A stretch of DNA of 64,000 nucleotides from contig LNAC01001919.1 in the NCBI GenBank assembly GCA_002007465.1, positions 1 through 64,000 of the forward strand, in the 5' to 3' direction. The notes beneath the pieces are model-generated. The model ran no database searches. It had not been told where the DNA came from and worked only from the letters and a program-made list of their open reading frames with translations. Positions 23,560-35,580 of the stretch are shown here, piece after piece (within the stretch, counting starts at the first letter, position 1; each line of letters begins with the position of its first letter). The stretch is from Ailurus styani (taxonomy: Eukaryota > Chordata > Mammalia > Carnivora > Ailuridae). Position numbers and translations under genes: made by a program.

Positions 23560-24660
23560 TTACTCTGTCCCCTGTTCCTAGATGATCTCATCCATGCTTT
23601 TGCTTTAAATTACTAACTTGCTTGCAACGACTCTAAAATTTACATTTCCAGCCCTGAACTCTCCCCTGAGTATTAGTCTTAGATACCCATCTGGCTAATT
23701 AACATCTCCACTGTCAAAAACAGGTCAAGTTCTACAAACACCACCAAATTGAACTTATGATGTTGTCCTTCAAATCTGATACACATCTTCTTTGCTCCAT
23801 TCTAGTGCATGACACCCCTGGGTTGAGCAGGCTGAAAGTCAGATTTGTACTTGATCCCTCCTCACTGTCCTTCAACTGCCGTATCAAATTTGTCACCCGG
23901 TCTTAGTGATTTAACCTCCTCAGTATCTCTGCAGTTTTTCTCTATGTCCATCAATATCCTAAGGCAGGGTGCCATCATCTTTTACTGGGATGACCATAAT
24001 AACCTCTTAATTAGTTGAGTTAAAATGAATATACCCCTCCCCACCAGACTGTTCTCCCTACAGCAAGAGTAGTGTTTTAAAAATATAAACCTAGCCTTGA
24101 CTCTTTTCTACTTCAGAGGCTTTTTCTTACTCTTGTCCTTAACATGGCCTTCAAACCCCAATGTAGTCTGTCCTTGGCTATGTCTGCAGTCGTATCTTTC
24201 ACTACCCCTTTCTTATCATTCTTTCTACGCCAAGCACACTAACTTTTTAGATCCATCTAGAAACTGTGCTGTGATCTTTTCTGACTTTTTACATATTAAT
24301 CCCTCTGTCAGGAACCCTGCTCACCCTCTCTTCCACTAACCCCAATCTCATACACTCACTAACCTCTTCCTGATCATCTTGCAGAACTCTGTTGGTCGTC
24401 ACCATCTCAGTAAGACTTATCTGATTCTCCCCACTCCCAAATTGGAGTAAGTCCTCTTGCTACATGCTTCTGTTGCCCTTTATTTTCCTCCCATAGTCTT
24501 TTTTCAGTTTGTAATTACATGCTTCTTGTGTGAGCATTTGATTATTATCTGTTTCACCCACCACACAGTGGGCATGCTTTGTTCACCACTGAATCCACGG
24601 ACCCACAGTGTTTGCAAACAACAGATGGTCAAGGGAAATTTGTCACATTGATGAATGAAA
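23560..24660 (+). mobile_element. L2 LINE 3' region, ~1.1 kb
   Basis: Long pyrimidine-rich L2 text in sense: 'tccctcctcactgtcc', 'tcctcagtatctctgcag', 'ccaccagactgttctccc', 'ttaacatggccttcaaacc', 'ctcttcctgatcatcttgc', 'gtgggcatgctttgttcacc' and the terminal 'cattgatgaatgaa'. The terminal ATGAATGAA marks the L2 3' end. One of the longest L2 copies here, non-coding 3' part only. Confidence 0.8.
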
Positions 24661-24844
24661 AATTGTACCTTAAAATTTTGCTAATATGGATCCCAAAATG
24701 AGCTCCCCTTTGGGGTCTGTCTTTTAGAACTTTGGATGTAAGTAAGCTGAACCAATGGCTTTATTCAGGTTTAAATCTTAGGAAATAATTTGGTTTCTTT
24801 TGTATGTGGCTCTCCTGAGGGCTAAGCTCCTCTTCAGATTGAGT

Positions 24845-25105
24845 TAGTACAGCAGAACCACCAAGAGCACACCCTACATTCAGACAATTGTAGTTCAAGT
24901 CATGTTCCACCATTTCTTATCTGTGTGGCTTTGGATAAGTTAATCTTTTTAAGCTTTGAGTTCCTCTTCCTTAATTTGGAGATGCTGATGATGCCAACTT
25001 CTGAGAAGTGTTGTGATGAATAAATAAGCATAGTTCACAGTAAGGTCTTTATATAGTGTCTGTTGCATCCTAACTACTAAATAAATTGAAGCTATTAGCA
25101 TTATT
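24845..25105 (+). mobile_element. MIR SINE, near full length
   Basis: MIR order: 'accaccaagagcacaccctac', 'ttgtagttcaagtcatgttcc', 'tatctgtgtggctttggataag', 'aagctttgagttcctcttcc' and 'gtgttgtgatgaataaat'. This spans the tRNA-like head to the LINE-related tail. Confidence 0.75.
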
Positions 25106-25432
25106 CTGTTAGGTAGTTCCAGCATTCAGTACACTTTCAGGCATGTAGTAAAAGCACAATAAAAAACATTGTATTGAATTGTATAGATTCCATATATGGT
25201 ATCCAGATAGCATTTTAATTCTTTAGGTATCTCTAAGTATTCTTTGAATATCACCTCATAGAAGTTAGATGTCCTGTTCACCTATATGAATCATTTCAGA
25301 TGTAAAAGAAAACCAAGAATCCCACACAGTGATATCAGTAGTGTACCCTAAGTTACAGATTACTTCATAAAATTTCTACCATTCTAGACAGTAAGGTAAG
25401 AAAGGTATTTCTTTTAGAATTCTTTTAATCCA

Positions 25433-25600
25433 GCAAATGTTTATTGAACATTTACTATGTAAAGGTCATGATAGACATAGAGATGAATAAACCTTGCCAA
25501 CATTTTTCAAGAAGTTCATTATCTCATAAGAAAGTGGATTCACACAAATAAGAATATAAGCAAGTGATAAATATAGGCTTGTCTGTGAAACAAAGGGTTC
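25433..25600 (-). mobile_element. L2 LINE 3' end
   Basis: Antisense terminal L2: 'cagcaaatgtttattgaac', 'atttactatgtaaagg' and 'agttcattatctcataag'. Confidence 0.65.
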
Positions 25601-25758
25601 GTGATATATATGAGAGATGCAATTAATTTTGCTTGGAGAACTTCAGTTGCCTGAGATGTCTGTCTTTCTTTGTTTTAACCTTTCATGCTTTTCTTTCTTT
25701 CTTCAGAGGTAGAGCACTCTTCGTAGCATATTCAGACCTTTTCCATCACAGAGGAGAC

Positions 25759-25926
25759 CATTGGTTCTCAAAATGTGGTCCCCAACATTACCTGGGAATG
25801 ATTAGAAATGTAAATTCTTGGGCCCTACCCAAGACATACTGAATCAAAAACTGACAGTGGGGCCCATCAATCTGTGAGGAAGCTCTTTATGTGATTTTGA
25901 TGTACACTCAATTTAAAGACTCACTG
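25759..25926 (-). mobile_element. MER20 (hAT-Charlie MITE)
   Basis: Antisense MER20: 'cattggttctcaaaatgtgg', 'cattacctgggaatgattag', 'gggccctacccaagacatac' and end 'aaagactcactg'. Both terminal inverted repeats can still be recognised. Confidence 0.85.
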
Positions 25927-26451
25927 AAGTAAAGGATCATTTAGTAATAGATTTTTCTCATTACATCAGTTCTGATCTTAAATATACAGATGCTCACAAA
26001 CAAAATCCACTAAACCAGCTTTAAAAGTTCCCCTTTCTGTATACAAAAACAAATGTGTGTTTTACCTGAGACAATGTAGTAAAACTAGGTGTGTCCCCTT
26101 TGAAGGCCAGTACCTGTCAAGGTCAGTGCATCTTCACTGCTTTCCTTTGGCGCTTTCGAAAAGTAGATTCTAATGTGCATGTCTGTTTTTCTTTTTGTGT
26201 TTCGAAGAGCTCTTGAAGGGGCAAAATATGGTTAAAGTTAGTGACATGACATTTACTTAGATACAATTATTTTGATTTACCTTGTAATGTTCAGTGTGAG
26301 AAGAAATGTTCTTATTAGTAGTACTTTCCTTAAATAGCAACAATACAAAAATCACCGTTGAAGTCCCTCGGTTTAGTTTTGCCTTGTTTTTCAAGGGAAG
26401 AACAAAATGGTTCACATTAGGAAACATGACTTGCCAGACAAAGTGCAATTT
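25927..26451. other. Unassigned sequence
   Basis: No repeat or gene recognised between the MER20 and the L2/MIR cluster. Confidence 0.5.
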
Positions 26452-26611
26452 ACTTATTCAGAAATATTTACAGAGGAATTATGTCAGTGATATTACAAGG
26501 CACTGTGATAAGGACAGGGAATTCAAAGATGAGTTAGATAGACCTCAAGGAACTTCATAGACCAGGGGAGGATGGATACAGAAAACTGTTACAATGGAGT
26601 GAGATAAATAA
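26452..26611 (-). mobile_element. L2 LINE 3' end
   Basis: 'attcagaaatatttacagagg', 'ttacaaggcactgtgataagg' and 'acctcaaggaacttcatag' follow antisense L2. It is probably one insertion with the L2-like piece at 27020, split by the MIR. Confidence 0.55.
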
Positions 26612-26810
26612 TCTAATAATAGCTACCAGGTGTGGAGAGTAACTATGTAAGAGGCACTCCGTCATATGCTTCTTCCTCTTGCTACTTAATCTTTGCCACA
26701 GCTCTGTAAAGTTGGTATTACCATCAGCTTAGAAAGGTTAAGTGACTTACCCAAAGTCATACAGCTAGTAAGTGGTGAAGTTATGATTTGCAGCTAGCCT
26801 GATAGCTTCA
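26612..26810 (-). mobile_element. MIR SINE
   Basis: Clear antisense MIR: 'agaaaggttaagtgacttac', 'ccaaagtcatacagctagtaag' and 'tggtgaagttatgatttgc'. It lies next to antisense L2 sequence. Confidence 0.85.
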
Positions 26811-27019
26811 TTAGGGTAGCAACTGTGCCCCTTTTGTTTACCATCATTTCCAGACCGTAACAGAATCCCTTGAACAAAAGAGATATTTATCTGACAAGAT
26901 AAATAATTGCTGAAGGAGTAGATGATGAAGCCCAGGTCTTTCCAAAGGCCTTACTTCTTCAGATAGACTTTTATGAACAATGTGTTTGAAGATTAACAAC
27001 TGAGTGAGTACATTTTGCC

Positions 27020-27190
27020 TAAGGAAGCTGAGGAAAGCCTTTCATAAGATGTGAAGAGGTGTACAAGTTGAACAGGCCAGGGAGAAGTTTGGTGGCAAAT
27101 GAGGCAGAGGAGAGTCCCTGCATGAGCATGAGAGCACATGGCACTGGCATGAGGTGGACAAAGGATGAAAGGGAGAGGGGGTGGGGAGTA
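27020..27190 (-). mobile_element. Probable L2 LINE piece
   Basis: 'aggaaagcctttcataag', 'gaggcagaggagagtccctgc' and 'gagcacatggcactgg' resemble the antisense L2 segment 'gggaaggcttt...gcagagggaacagc...aaggc'. Diverged; the family call is tentative. Confidence 0.4.
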
Positions 27191-27442
27191 GGCAGTGGGG
27201 GAGATGGCTAGTCTATTGTATGTGACACTTAGCGGTTCAAATATTGCCTGTCCATGTGCAATCCATACTCCCCTTTTCAGAATTACCTCAGTGTATTGAT
27301 GGAAGCTGTAGACTCCTTACCTTGATCCCAAACCTTATGAATTAGTGTCAGTGGGTGAAGACCTGGATTCTCTGTCATTCTTTTTTTTAAAAAACCACAG
27401 TTCCCAGCTGACAGACACCCAAGTTTAGAACCACCTCTGGGC

Positions 27443-27629
27443 CAGTGGTTCTCACACTTCAGCAGCATCTGAATGGCCCAGAGGGTGGGTTGTACCACAG
27501 ATGGTTGAGCCGCACCTTGGGAGTTGCTAGTCCAGTAGGCTTGGGGTGAGGCTAGAATCTGTATTTCTAACACGTTCCTCTGTGATGCTCCAGTTGGCCT
27601 TCATCTCCTCTTGCTTTGAGAAGCAGTGC
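27443..27629 (+). mobile_element. MER20 (hAT-Charlie MITE)
   Basis: Starts with the intact terminal 'cagtggttctcacac' and continues 'gctagtccagtaggcttgg', 'gtatttctaacacgttcc' and end 'gagaagcagtg'. The middle differs from the consensus. Confidence 0.8.
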
Positions 27630-27639
27630 TTTAGGCTGG

Positions 27640-29260
27640 GCTACACTTCTAAAAGTATGTGAGCAAATAGACAAATGACTTGAACAGGCCTGAATGTTCA
27701 AAATACCTTCTCTCCTCCAGTTTGGCCAATAGATGGGAGGAAAATAGAACAGACACAAGAAAGTCCCATGAGGAGATAGCTAAAGCTGTCCTGACCTGCC
27801 GTGGAAGGAGGCTCAAGATCTGGGTCACAGAGCAAATGCAGTAACCCTGGGCCTTTGGCCTCCAGCCTGCCAGGAAATCAGCTTCTTTTCTCTTCCTCCC
27901 TGTAAACACATGTATTCCTTGCCTTGGAGTAGTTAGACCCAAATGTTTGAGAAATTCTAAAATCCAAGCCGCTCACTTGTTTCCCCCCTCAGATGTTTCG
28001 AAAAGTAGATGCCTGGGCACTTTCAAGGTTTCAATGCATCCTTGCCTGGCAATTTTGCCTTTTCTCTTTGGCCTATATCGATTAGATATTTTCTTTTAGA
28101 CTCTATCCACTGCTCTCCCTCTCCTTAAGTTACACACCTATTGCCTTTTGAATAAAACCGAAGAGATATATTAGCACACATTTTTTTTGAAAACCTGATT
28201 TTAAAAAGACTTGTGGAGCAAATATTATTTAGCTGATTAATCAAATCTTTTAGTGAGAGACCTTTTGTCATCCCCTGACTTCCTCTTCTCAGTCTACAGG
28301 CAGCAGGGATAATTCAGGAGAAGAGCAAGAGGCTTATTTCCTGGGGTCAGGGGCCAGCGCCACCACCTGCAGGTGGAGACATCAGAAACAGGAAGGGGCC
28401 CACCAGCTGTGGGGAGAACACCCCACAGAGCCTGACCAAGATGAAGGGCCTTTTAAATTCCACCCTCTCTTTCACTTTTTGTGCTATAAATGTGAATATT
28501 CAGGTCTGCCCTGATTAAGAACCAGCAGACAAAATGCCTCTTTGTGAATGCCACACTTCCTTGGCTTATTCATTCTTTGTCTCCCCATGTCAAATTATTA
28601 TTTTCAAATGCATCGCACATAACTACCATGGATATGTATCACAGTCGACATGGAGCAATCGTTTTGTAGCCACACTTGACAAAGGGAACGGACTGCCCAA
28701 GCCACACATCATTCCATACAAATCATTAACTTCTAACTAACATTTGTATTTCCAGGTTTGTTCACTACCCAATTTGCTAGATGCAGTTGTGATATTGACA
28801 TTAAACTCCAATTTTAGTAATGCCGCAATCAGACTGCAGTTTGGATCTAAGCAGTCAGAATTTCAGAAATTCAGTTTGGTCCATAACAGTGATAGGTCTA
28901 TAAATCAGGGAAGCAAGGGTTTGGTTGCTATTAAAATGCATTTCATGCCCATCAGTCTTGTAGGTGGTTGTTAATCAGCCAGGGTGGCTCATTAAGCACC
29001 TCAGAGGATCAGTATACTATTCCAAGTAACTCTGGCAATTGTAGACATTGCCAACTGAATTTGTATGAGTTTGGTAAGGTTAAGTGGAAACAAGCAGCTT
29101 AGAGCCCTGATTACAAAGTGAAATCAAGAGTGGAGTAAGTCATGAAACCCTAGGTAAATTCTTTTTAAATTCCTTTCCTTCGTTGGTATGTTCACAAATG
29201 TGTTGAGATTCAGAAGACACATTTATTATAAGATTTTTTTCACCTTACAATTCACTATCT
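27640..29260. other. Repeat-poor block, possible conserved regulatory DNA
   Basis: About 1.6 kb without a recognised repeat, set inside a repeat-dense zone. It contains balanced-composition sequence with dense candidate sites: a palindromic double E-box at 28363-28376, 'gattaatca' at 28225-28240, and AT-rich homeodomain-like sites near 28590 and 28730. No open frame exceeds 97 codons or resembles a protein, so coding is unlikely. That this is a conserved non-coding element is inference from repeat depletion only. Confidence 0.35.
28363..28376. promoter_or_regulatory. Palindromic double E-box
   Basis: ccacctgcaggtgg is a perfect 14-bp palindrome made of CACCTG followed directly by its complement CAGGTG. 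CACCTG/CAGGTG is bound by ZEB/Snail repressors and some bHLH factors (established knowledge). Function here is not shown. Confidence 0.35.
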
Positions 29261-29264
29261 GGTT

Positions 29265-29560
29265 TCATTCATTCATTAATCGAAATGTTATCAATTATCT
29301 ACTTTAGGTAGGAATGATACAAAATGCCGGTGACAGAAAGATTAAAGACACAGCCTTCCAGGAGCTCCAAGTCAAGGCGGACAGTTGGGTGTGTCAAGAA
29401 ATCATTGCAGTACTGTACTCTGAAAGGGGTGAGCACAGAATGTGATGGCTGCCCAGGGCTGCAGTATTGGCCCCAAAGTGGCAAATCCAAGAAGGGAAGG
29501 GTAACTCAAGAAGAGGGACAGTTTTCATAAAGGCCTCTACGTAAAAGTGAGTGAGGCACA
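29265..29560 (-). mobile_element. Probable L2 LINE 3' end
   Basis: Starts 'cattcattcattaatcg', continues 'tatctactttaggtagg', 'acacagccttccaggagctc' and 'gaaggg' pieces that fit antisense L2 ('ttcattcattcaacaaatattt...ccctcatggagctt'). Strongly diverged. Confidence 0.45.
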
Positions 29561-29984
29561 GTTCACAGACTCAGCTTCACAGGGCTGGGGCCTTCTCAGC
29601 TGTGGAGTGTCTGGTGCTTGTTTGGTACAGGGCTTTGCAAACATCGGGTGAAAATGGGAGAATTCCGACTTATTGTGGACAAGGCCAATGAGGAGGAGGT
29701 GGAGGGGCTGACAGAGATGCTGATGTTAGTAGGCACAGTGTTCACTGTTCTGTGGTGTTCATAATGTAGGGAGATACTGAGTCATGGGAACTTCACTCCA
29801 GGAAATCCAGTCTGTTTTTCTCCAGTTTGGGTTTTAGCTCAAGACAGCACTAGGGATTTTATCTGTAGGAGAGGCTTTAGCCCTTGGGATGGCTTGGCAG
29901 TCCTTAATGCTACACATCACAAAACTTGTCACTACCTGCTCAAATCCCTTCAGCTTTTAACACTATAGGGGGATATTTTTCACA

Positions 29985-30131
29985 TATTAACATGCATCAA
30001 AATTGCTGGGCCCCACCTCTAGAGTTTTTGAGAAGGTAACTGTGGGGTGACACCTGAGAGTTTGCTTTCCTAACAAGTTTCCACGTGGTGCTGCTGTTAC
30101 TAGTCGGGGAACCACTGTTTGAGAACCACTG
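29985..30131 (+). mobile_element. MER20 (hAT-Charlie MITE), 5' end worn
   Basis: 'taacatgcatcaaaattgc', 'tgggccccacctctagag', 'ctttcctaacaagtttcc' and 'gtttgagaaccactg' match MER20 in sense. The first ~25 bases are unrecognisable. Confidence 0.85.
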
Positions 30132-31686
30132 CTCGAGGAACACAGAGCATGAGAGAAGTTCCTTGGGCCTAGCCCAGAATGTACTGGGAACACCAGAGTT
30201 CCTGGAAGTTTACTCAGATTCAGAATGTTGTGTCCTCTTCACCCTGTAGCTTAGAACTCCCTGTCATCTTTAGAACTGTGATTGAGGGACAGGCCACAAG
30301 CTCAGGTGTTTTGGCTGTACTCTTTGCATAAGTGAAAGAAAAAAAAAACAGTAACACAAGTTTGGGGGGAAGCTATAGATCACAGATCTCAATAATCAGT
30401 GTTTAGTAAAAAAAAAAGAGTAAGTTTTACTGTCTAAATCTTGTCCCATACCTATCAGGCTAATGAAATAATATGTTTCGTTGCTGGTGTTTTTTCTTGG
30501 TATAATGTTGGTGGAAGCCTCTGAAAGTAGGAGAGGTACAGAATTAGAAGTGGCAGAAAACTATTAGCCTGGGATTAAAAGGAACATGGATATCCCTCAA
30601 ACAGACTATTTTACGGTTATAAACTCTGTAGTGAGTTTGGGTTAAAAAACACAATGCCCTGTTAGTCTCTTTTCTCACATCTCAGGTTTCAGGGGCATAT
30701 GCCAAAGGGAGGCCTCTGAGGTGACTTTAAGTGCTACCAACCCAGCGTTCCCAAGAGAAACATGGGCACTGATGGCTACATTTGGCTCAGGCCTTCCACA
30801 CCTGAGATTCTGTGTCCCACCAGCCTCTCTGGTTGCCAGTCTCTAAACCAGTAACATGAAGTTCATTCCCTCTTTTTTCTGGTGAAAATCCTTCCAGATC
30901 CATATGGACTACTCCTATCCAAATCATCCCCCAAACAAACTTTTGGGTTAAGTATCTTCTCAGCCTGAGGCATCTTCTTGGGTTTGAATGAAATGGCCTA
31001 CAGGCAGCCTTTGACTCTAATTTTGAAAAGTAGGAATGTAGATATAAGTAGATCATAGTCTGGTGGATCTGGAAAATTGATCTAAGATTCATACCTCTCT
31101 TGGTGTGCATTCAGGAACTTCTTTCTGGATTTGTATATAAGCTACTATCAGTTTAAGGGTATAAAAAACATGAGAATGACAATAGAGGAATTTGTGAAGG
31201 ATCTGAGAATATCTTCAGGTGGTATTTTGGCAGCTATCCACATTTGTGGCATCCTGAAGTTCAGGGAGTCTTGTCCTTCTGTGAGGGGGTGCTGCTGGGT
31301 TCTGGACTCTATGGAACCATAAGACTGGAGAAAGCAGTATCCTTGACCTGTATTAGAGAAAATTCTATATTTTTCAAGTATCTTTAGGCATCTTTTTATT
31401 AATCACATCAGTGGGCTCTCCATACAGAGCAGTATCTCCACTCTCCATCTTGATCCTCCAAACTATTTAGCTTAAGAATGAGATCACACGAAGACTATGT
31501 AAACCATTTCTCAACATGGCAGCTCTTTACAGTAACCTTTTAACATTTTAAATGTCTTCACTTTTAAGAAATTCCATTTCTTGCCTGGCACTGATGATAT
31601 GATTAATAAAAATTATTATGGAATGAGGCTTAGAAGGATGAGGAGAGTTACTCAAGTTATCCATTTACTGATGTGTTCATTTATGT
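30132..31686. other. Unassigned sequence, no gene seen
   Basis: Contains A-runs at 30338-30350 and 30409-30418 but no interspersed repeat I can name. An open frame of 107 codons on the minus strand (30787-31110) shows no recognisable motif. Confidence 0.5.
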
Positions 31687-32200
31687 TGTCAGGGAGGAAA
31701 AACGTTTCCTCTACCCTCTTAAATTCAGCACTTAGCAGCCTGTGAATTAAACTGACAAAAGGCAGATTAGCAAGAGAGAAGGTAAAATTTATTCATGTAT
31801 GTACATGGAGGATGTACACAGAAAATGTAGCTCAAAGAGGGTGTTAGAATTTAGAACTTATATACCATCTTAATAGAGAGTGTGAGTTAGGATTTCAAGG
31901 GAAAACACACAGTGGATTGTGACTGAGAAATATATGGGGGAAACTAATGGAAGGTAAGCCTTGTTTTTGTAAGATATATTTATGTCATTTCTCATCCCGG
32001 TGCTAACTTCCCATTTCTGGTAACAGGTAGGAGTCATTCTTCCTCCCTGCTTTGGGAAGCCTTCCTTAAAGGGGAACTTATAATAAGTTGAATTCTTTTG
32101 GGGGGATTTGCTTTTAGGCAGAAAGTAGAATATAGAGAAAGTGTCTTCTTGCATCCACTGATTCTCATAATGCCTTCAAATTATCCATATGGCACAATGG
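31687..32200 (-). mobile_element. Probable solitary class I ERV LTR
   Basis: On the minus strand, an AATAAA signal (plus-strand tttatt at 31788-31793) precedes 'ttgctaatctgccttttgtc', 'agtttaattcacagg'-like text and a purine-rich 'aagaggg' end at about 31690-31720. This R-U5 arrangement is typical of gammaretrovirus-like (ERV1) LTRs. No internal viral sequence or second LTR is visible, so it looks like a solo LTR left by recombination. The outer (U3) edge near 32200 is approximate and no TSD was identified. Confidence 0.5.
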
Positions 32201-32224
32201 TATGATTTGGATCCCTTAACTGTG

Positions 32225-33640
32225 TTTTTTTTCCATTCAATATACATTTACCAAGCACATGTTATATGCCAAGCAATGGGAATGCAAGAGTGAACAAAAT
32301 TAACTCCCTACCCTCATTGAACTTACATTCTAATAGAAAACCAGACAATAAATATATGATATTTATTTGTTGCATTTATTATATACATATACCTGTGATT
32401 TCAGATAGTATTATATTCTGGAATTAAAACTGGTTAAGGGGACAAAAAATGATTTTGAAGGTGGACTATATAGACTAATAGACACAGCTTCTCTGGAAGG
32501 CAACATTTGAGAAGGGATGAGAATTATTTAAAGCAGCAAGCCTGGCGAATATATGGGGAAAATATATTTCAGGCAGAGGAAGCAGCAAGTCCAAGGGCCC
32601 TGAGAGCAGAAGAGACCTGACTTATACAAGAAATATCATGAGTCACAGTGTATGGGGAGGATGGGGTAGGAATGAAGTGGGAGGCTGGGTAAGGGCCAGA
32701 TTATTCAAGAGTTTATATTTCAGGATAAGGAATTTAATTCTTTCTGTAAGTTTCATGGGACATCATTAGAGAATTTAGAATAGGAGAATGAGATGATTTG
32801 ATCTGTTTTCTTCCAAGAGCTTTCTTATTCCTGAGTAGAGATTAGATTGGAATGGGGCAATAGTGATACAGAGATGATATTGAAAACCATCTTAATAGTC
32901 CATGTGAGAGGTGATGCTGGTTCAGGCAGGATGGCATGATGGGATCAGTGAGAGACCTTGGATTGAGGGTACATTTCACAGACAGAGATGATAGGATTTC
33001 CTGTGATGGGTTACATATGTAGTGTGAGAAGAATTACAAATGGTTTCTGAGTTCCTGGTGAGGGGAAATGGAGAGAAGTAGAGGAAGAATGGTAAGTCCA
33101 AGAAGAGATGAAATCAAGAGATTTATGTTGACTATGTTCATGTCAGAGGCTCATTAGACATCCAAGTGGAGATGCTGGAAAGGAAACTGGATAAACAGAT
33201 GAGTCTGAAGCTGCAAAGCATAATTGGGACCGGAGATATTCATAGAAGAGTCATAGGCTTATAGATGGTTTTTAAAGATATGGGCCTGATTGAGGTCTCC
33301 TAGGAAGAGAGTTTGGGAAAAAGGGCTGGGAACTGACCACACATACCAAAGACAAGAAGGGGAAAAGAAAACATTTAAAGGAGACTAGGAAACAATAGCT
33401 ATGATGTATAAGAAAAGTCAGGTAGGTGTGACGTTCCTGAAACCAAATGAGGAAAGTACTTCAAGATAGAGGGAGTGACAGTGTCAGAAGCTGCTAAAAA
33501 ATTCAATTACCCAAACATAAAAGAACTGCACTGGATTTAGTAATATGGAACTCATAGTTGACTTTGACAAAAGACATTTTATTGGAAGCATGCACCAAAA
33601 TCTCTTTGTAGTACATCAGAAAGATAATGAGAGGTGAGAA
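32225..33640 (-). mobile_element. Long L2 LINE, ~1.4 kb
   Basis: Antisense L2 3' terminus at 32230-32330 ('caagcacatgttatatgcc', 'ttgaacttacattctaatag'). Colinear phrases then continue through 'aggcagaggaagcagcaag', 'gtccatgtgagaggtgatg', 'tagacatccaagtggagatg', 'gagggagtgacagtgtcag' and 'ctggatttagtaatatgg' at ~33530. The best-preserved L2 in the window. Confidence 0.8.
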
Positions 33641-33679
33641 TATAAGGACAGTGGCTGTCACTGTGCAGATACTACTGTC

Positions 33680-33760
33680 AGTCATGCACTAATTAAACAA
33701 TATTTGTTGAGTACATACTATGTTTCACATGTTTCAAATGGTACATGCTCACTCTGTTGG
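33680..33760 (-). mobile_element. Second L2 3'-end fragment
   Basis: 'aaacaatatttgttgagtac' and 'atactatgtttcacatg' are the antisense L2 terminus again. A separate insertion must therefore abut the longer L2. Confidence 0.55.
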
Positions 33761-35038
33761 GAAAGAACAACATTAAAATCATTATAGTACTCCAGAATAG
33801 TTATAGCAAGATCTGTGAAAGAATTAGAGAAGTCTAAGACCCAATTTTACAGAGAAGGTGGCAGATGAGCTCATCTGGGAGTCGGAGTAGAAGTTTGCCA
33901 ATATAGAGGAAGAAGATCAGAAGTGAGGACAACAGTTTGAGTAACCATGAAAGCAGAAAATAGCATGGCCTGTCCTGGGAATGTCAAGAAATTCCACATG
34001 ACTGGACACAGAATAAGAGGCATAAGGTAGATACAGTGATGAGGTCAAAGAATGGCAATTTGGAGAAACTGGCCAAATTAGAGTGAGTAAAGATCATATT
34101 CAAATACCCATTTCAGAGAGGTTATGTAGGATGATAAGAGGAGAGAAACACTAGTGGCACAGAGTCCAATTAGAAAGTTCTAGTAATAATTCAGAGACAT
34201 GAAAAAACCCATAGAAATGTGTTGTGGATTATCCCGTCTCCAAGGTTGAACAATTAAGCACATTTTCAGTTGTTATGGCCATGATATTAACATATTTAAT
34301 AACTGCAGTGCCTGTTGAGGCTAAAAATAAATAAAAACCATACTCATTCCATGTTCATGTTAAAATGTGGCTCAAAGTTAAAACTGTTTCCTAGCTAAAT
34401 AACAGTATATGATCTGGGTTAATTTCTGTGATAATTTAGCAACACAGTGTTGACACACTTGCACCATCAAAAAGAGGAGGTGGTCTCTGTTGAATATCCA
34501 CATTTTTCAGCACAACTCGAGTGAGACAGTAAATTACTAGAAACAATAATAAGTTATTAGTAATAATGTAATGAAAAATTTGTTTTATTTAGATTTAGTA
34601 AAGGAAAATGTGTTGAAACATAGGTGCATATAATAAAATGATTTGTTTTTGACAGGAGGGAATGAGGGTGAGGTCAAAGGTTGATAATGAGCCTCAAAGC
34701 TCTAAGTATGGTCAGGGAATTAAAACTGGTTTGAAGAAATTCCTCAGGATTTCCAGGAGTTGCTTGTGAAATTGAGGAAGGTAAGGAAATACACAGAAAT
34801 AAAGAACAGCCAACATTCTCACAGGAGTCTGGCTCTTCTGGAAGTTACCTGTGTTGTAGTTGAGCTCCTCTGGTTGAGAAGATACTAAGATGGTTTCTTA
34901 AACCATAAGGCCTTTGTTGCCTGGATAAAGGACATAGGAAAAAGTGACCCATCAAAGTCATGTTTTCTTCCGTCCTTCGCGTGAACAAGGTAGAGGTCCT
35001 GGAAAGCCATCTATTTACTGTATTTCAGTGCTTCTAAG
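33761..35038. other. Unassigned sequence
   Basis: May include diverged upstream L2 text (33830-34150), which I cannot follow. Otherwise unique and AT-rich with no gene. Confidence 0.45.
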
Positions 35039-35051
35039 ATGCATGCTGTTT

Positions 35052-35260
35052 GGTTTTTTTTAAAGATTTTATTTATTTATTTGACATAGAGAGAGAGATT
35101 ACAAGTTACTAGGCAGAGAGGCAGGCAGAGAGACAGGGAGAGAAGGAAGCAGGCTCCCCGCTGAGCAGAGAGCCTGATGCGGGCCTCGATCCCAGGACGC
35201 TGAGATCATGACCTGAGCCGAAAGCAGAGGCTTTAACCCACTGAGCCACCCAGGCACCCA
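35052..35260 (-). mobile_element. Can-SINE, young mustelid-type subfamily
   Basis: Complete antisense copy from poly-T/'aaagattttatttattta' to head 'gagccacccaggcaccc'. A perfect 13-bp TSD, atgcatgctgttt, lies at 35039-35051 and 35261-35273. A 5-base change in the middle ('caagttactaggcag') is private to this copy. Confidence 0.98.
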
Positions 35261-35444
35261 ATGCATGCTGTTTTTCACAGCTCTGTAAACAGACCCGTCT
35301 CATTGTTGATGTTGTTGCTGTTATGAATTAGTTATTATGCCTGCACAGGTGCTAACCTGATCATAAGTATCCATGTGATAGTCAATTAAATAGCTAAATT
35401 GATTTCTATGCATTTTTATGGTAATAAACAGAATGCCTGAATTG

Positions 35445-35580
35445 TTGTGTCCTAGCCTTGACTCTGTTATTAGCTACCTAGGTTACTTTGATTTACTTAA
35501 CTAATCTGGCCTTCAACTTCCTGACCAGTAAAATTACAGCATGTGTTCCTCCTGCTCCAACGGTCTGAGAAGTCTATGAA
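35445..35580 (+). mobile_element. MIR SINE fragment
   Basis: 'cttgactctgttattagctac', 'ctaatctggccttcaacttcc' and 'gaccagtaaaat' parallel the MIR core 'ctctgccacttactagctg...cctcagtttcctcatctgtaaaat'. Confidence 0.6.
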
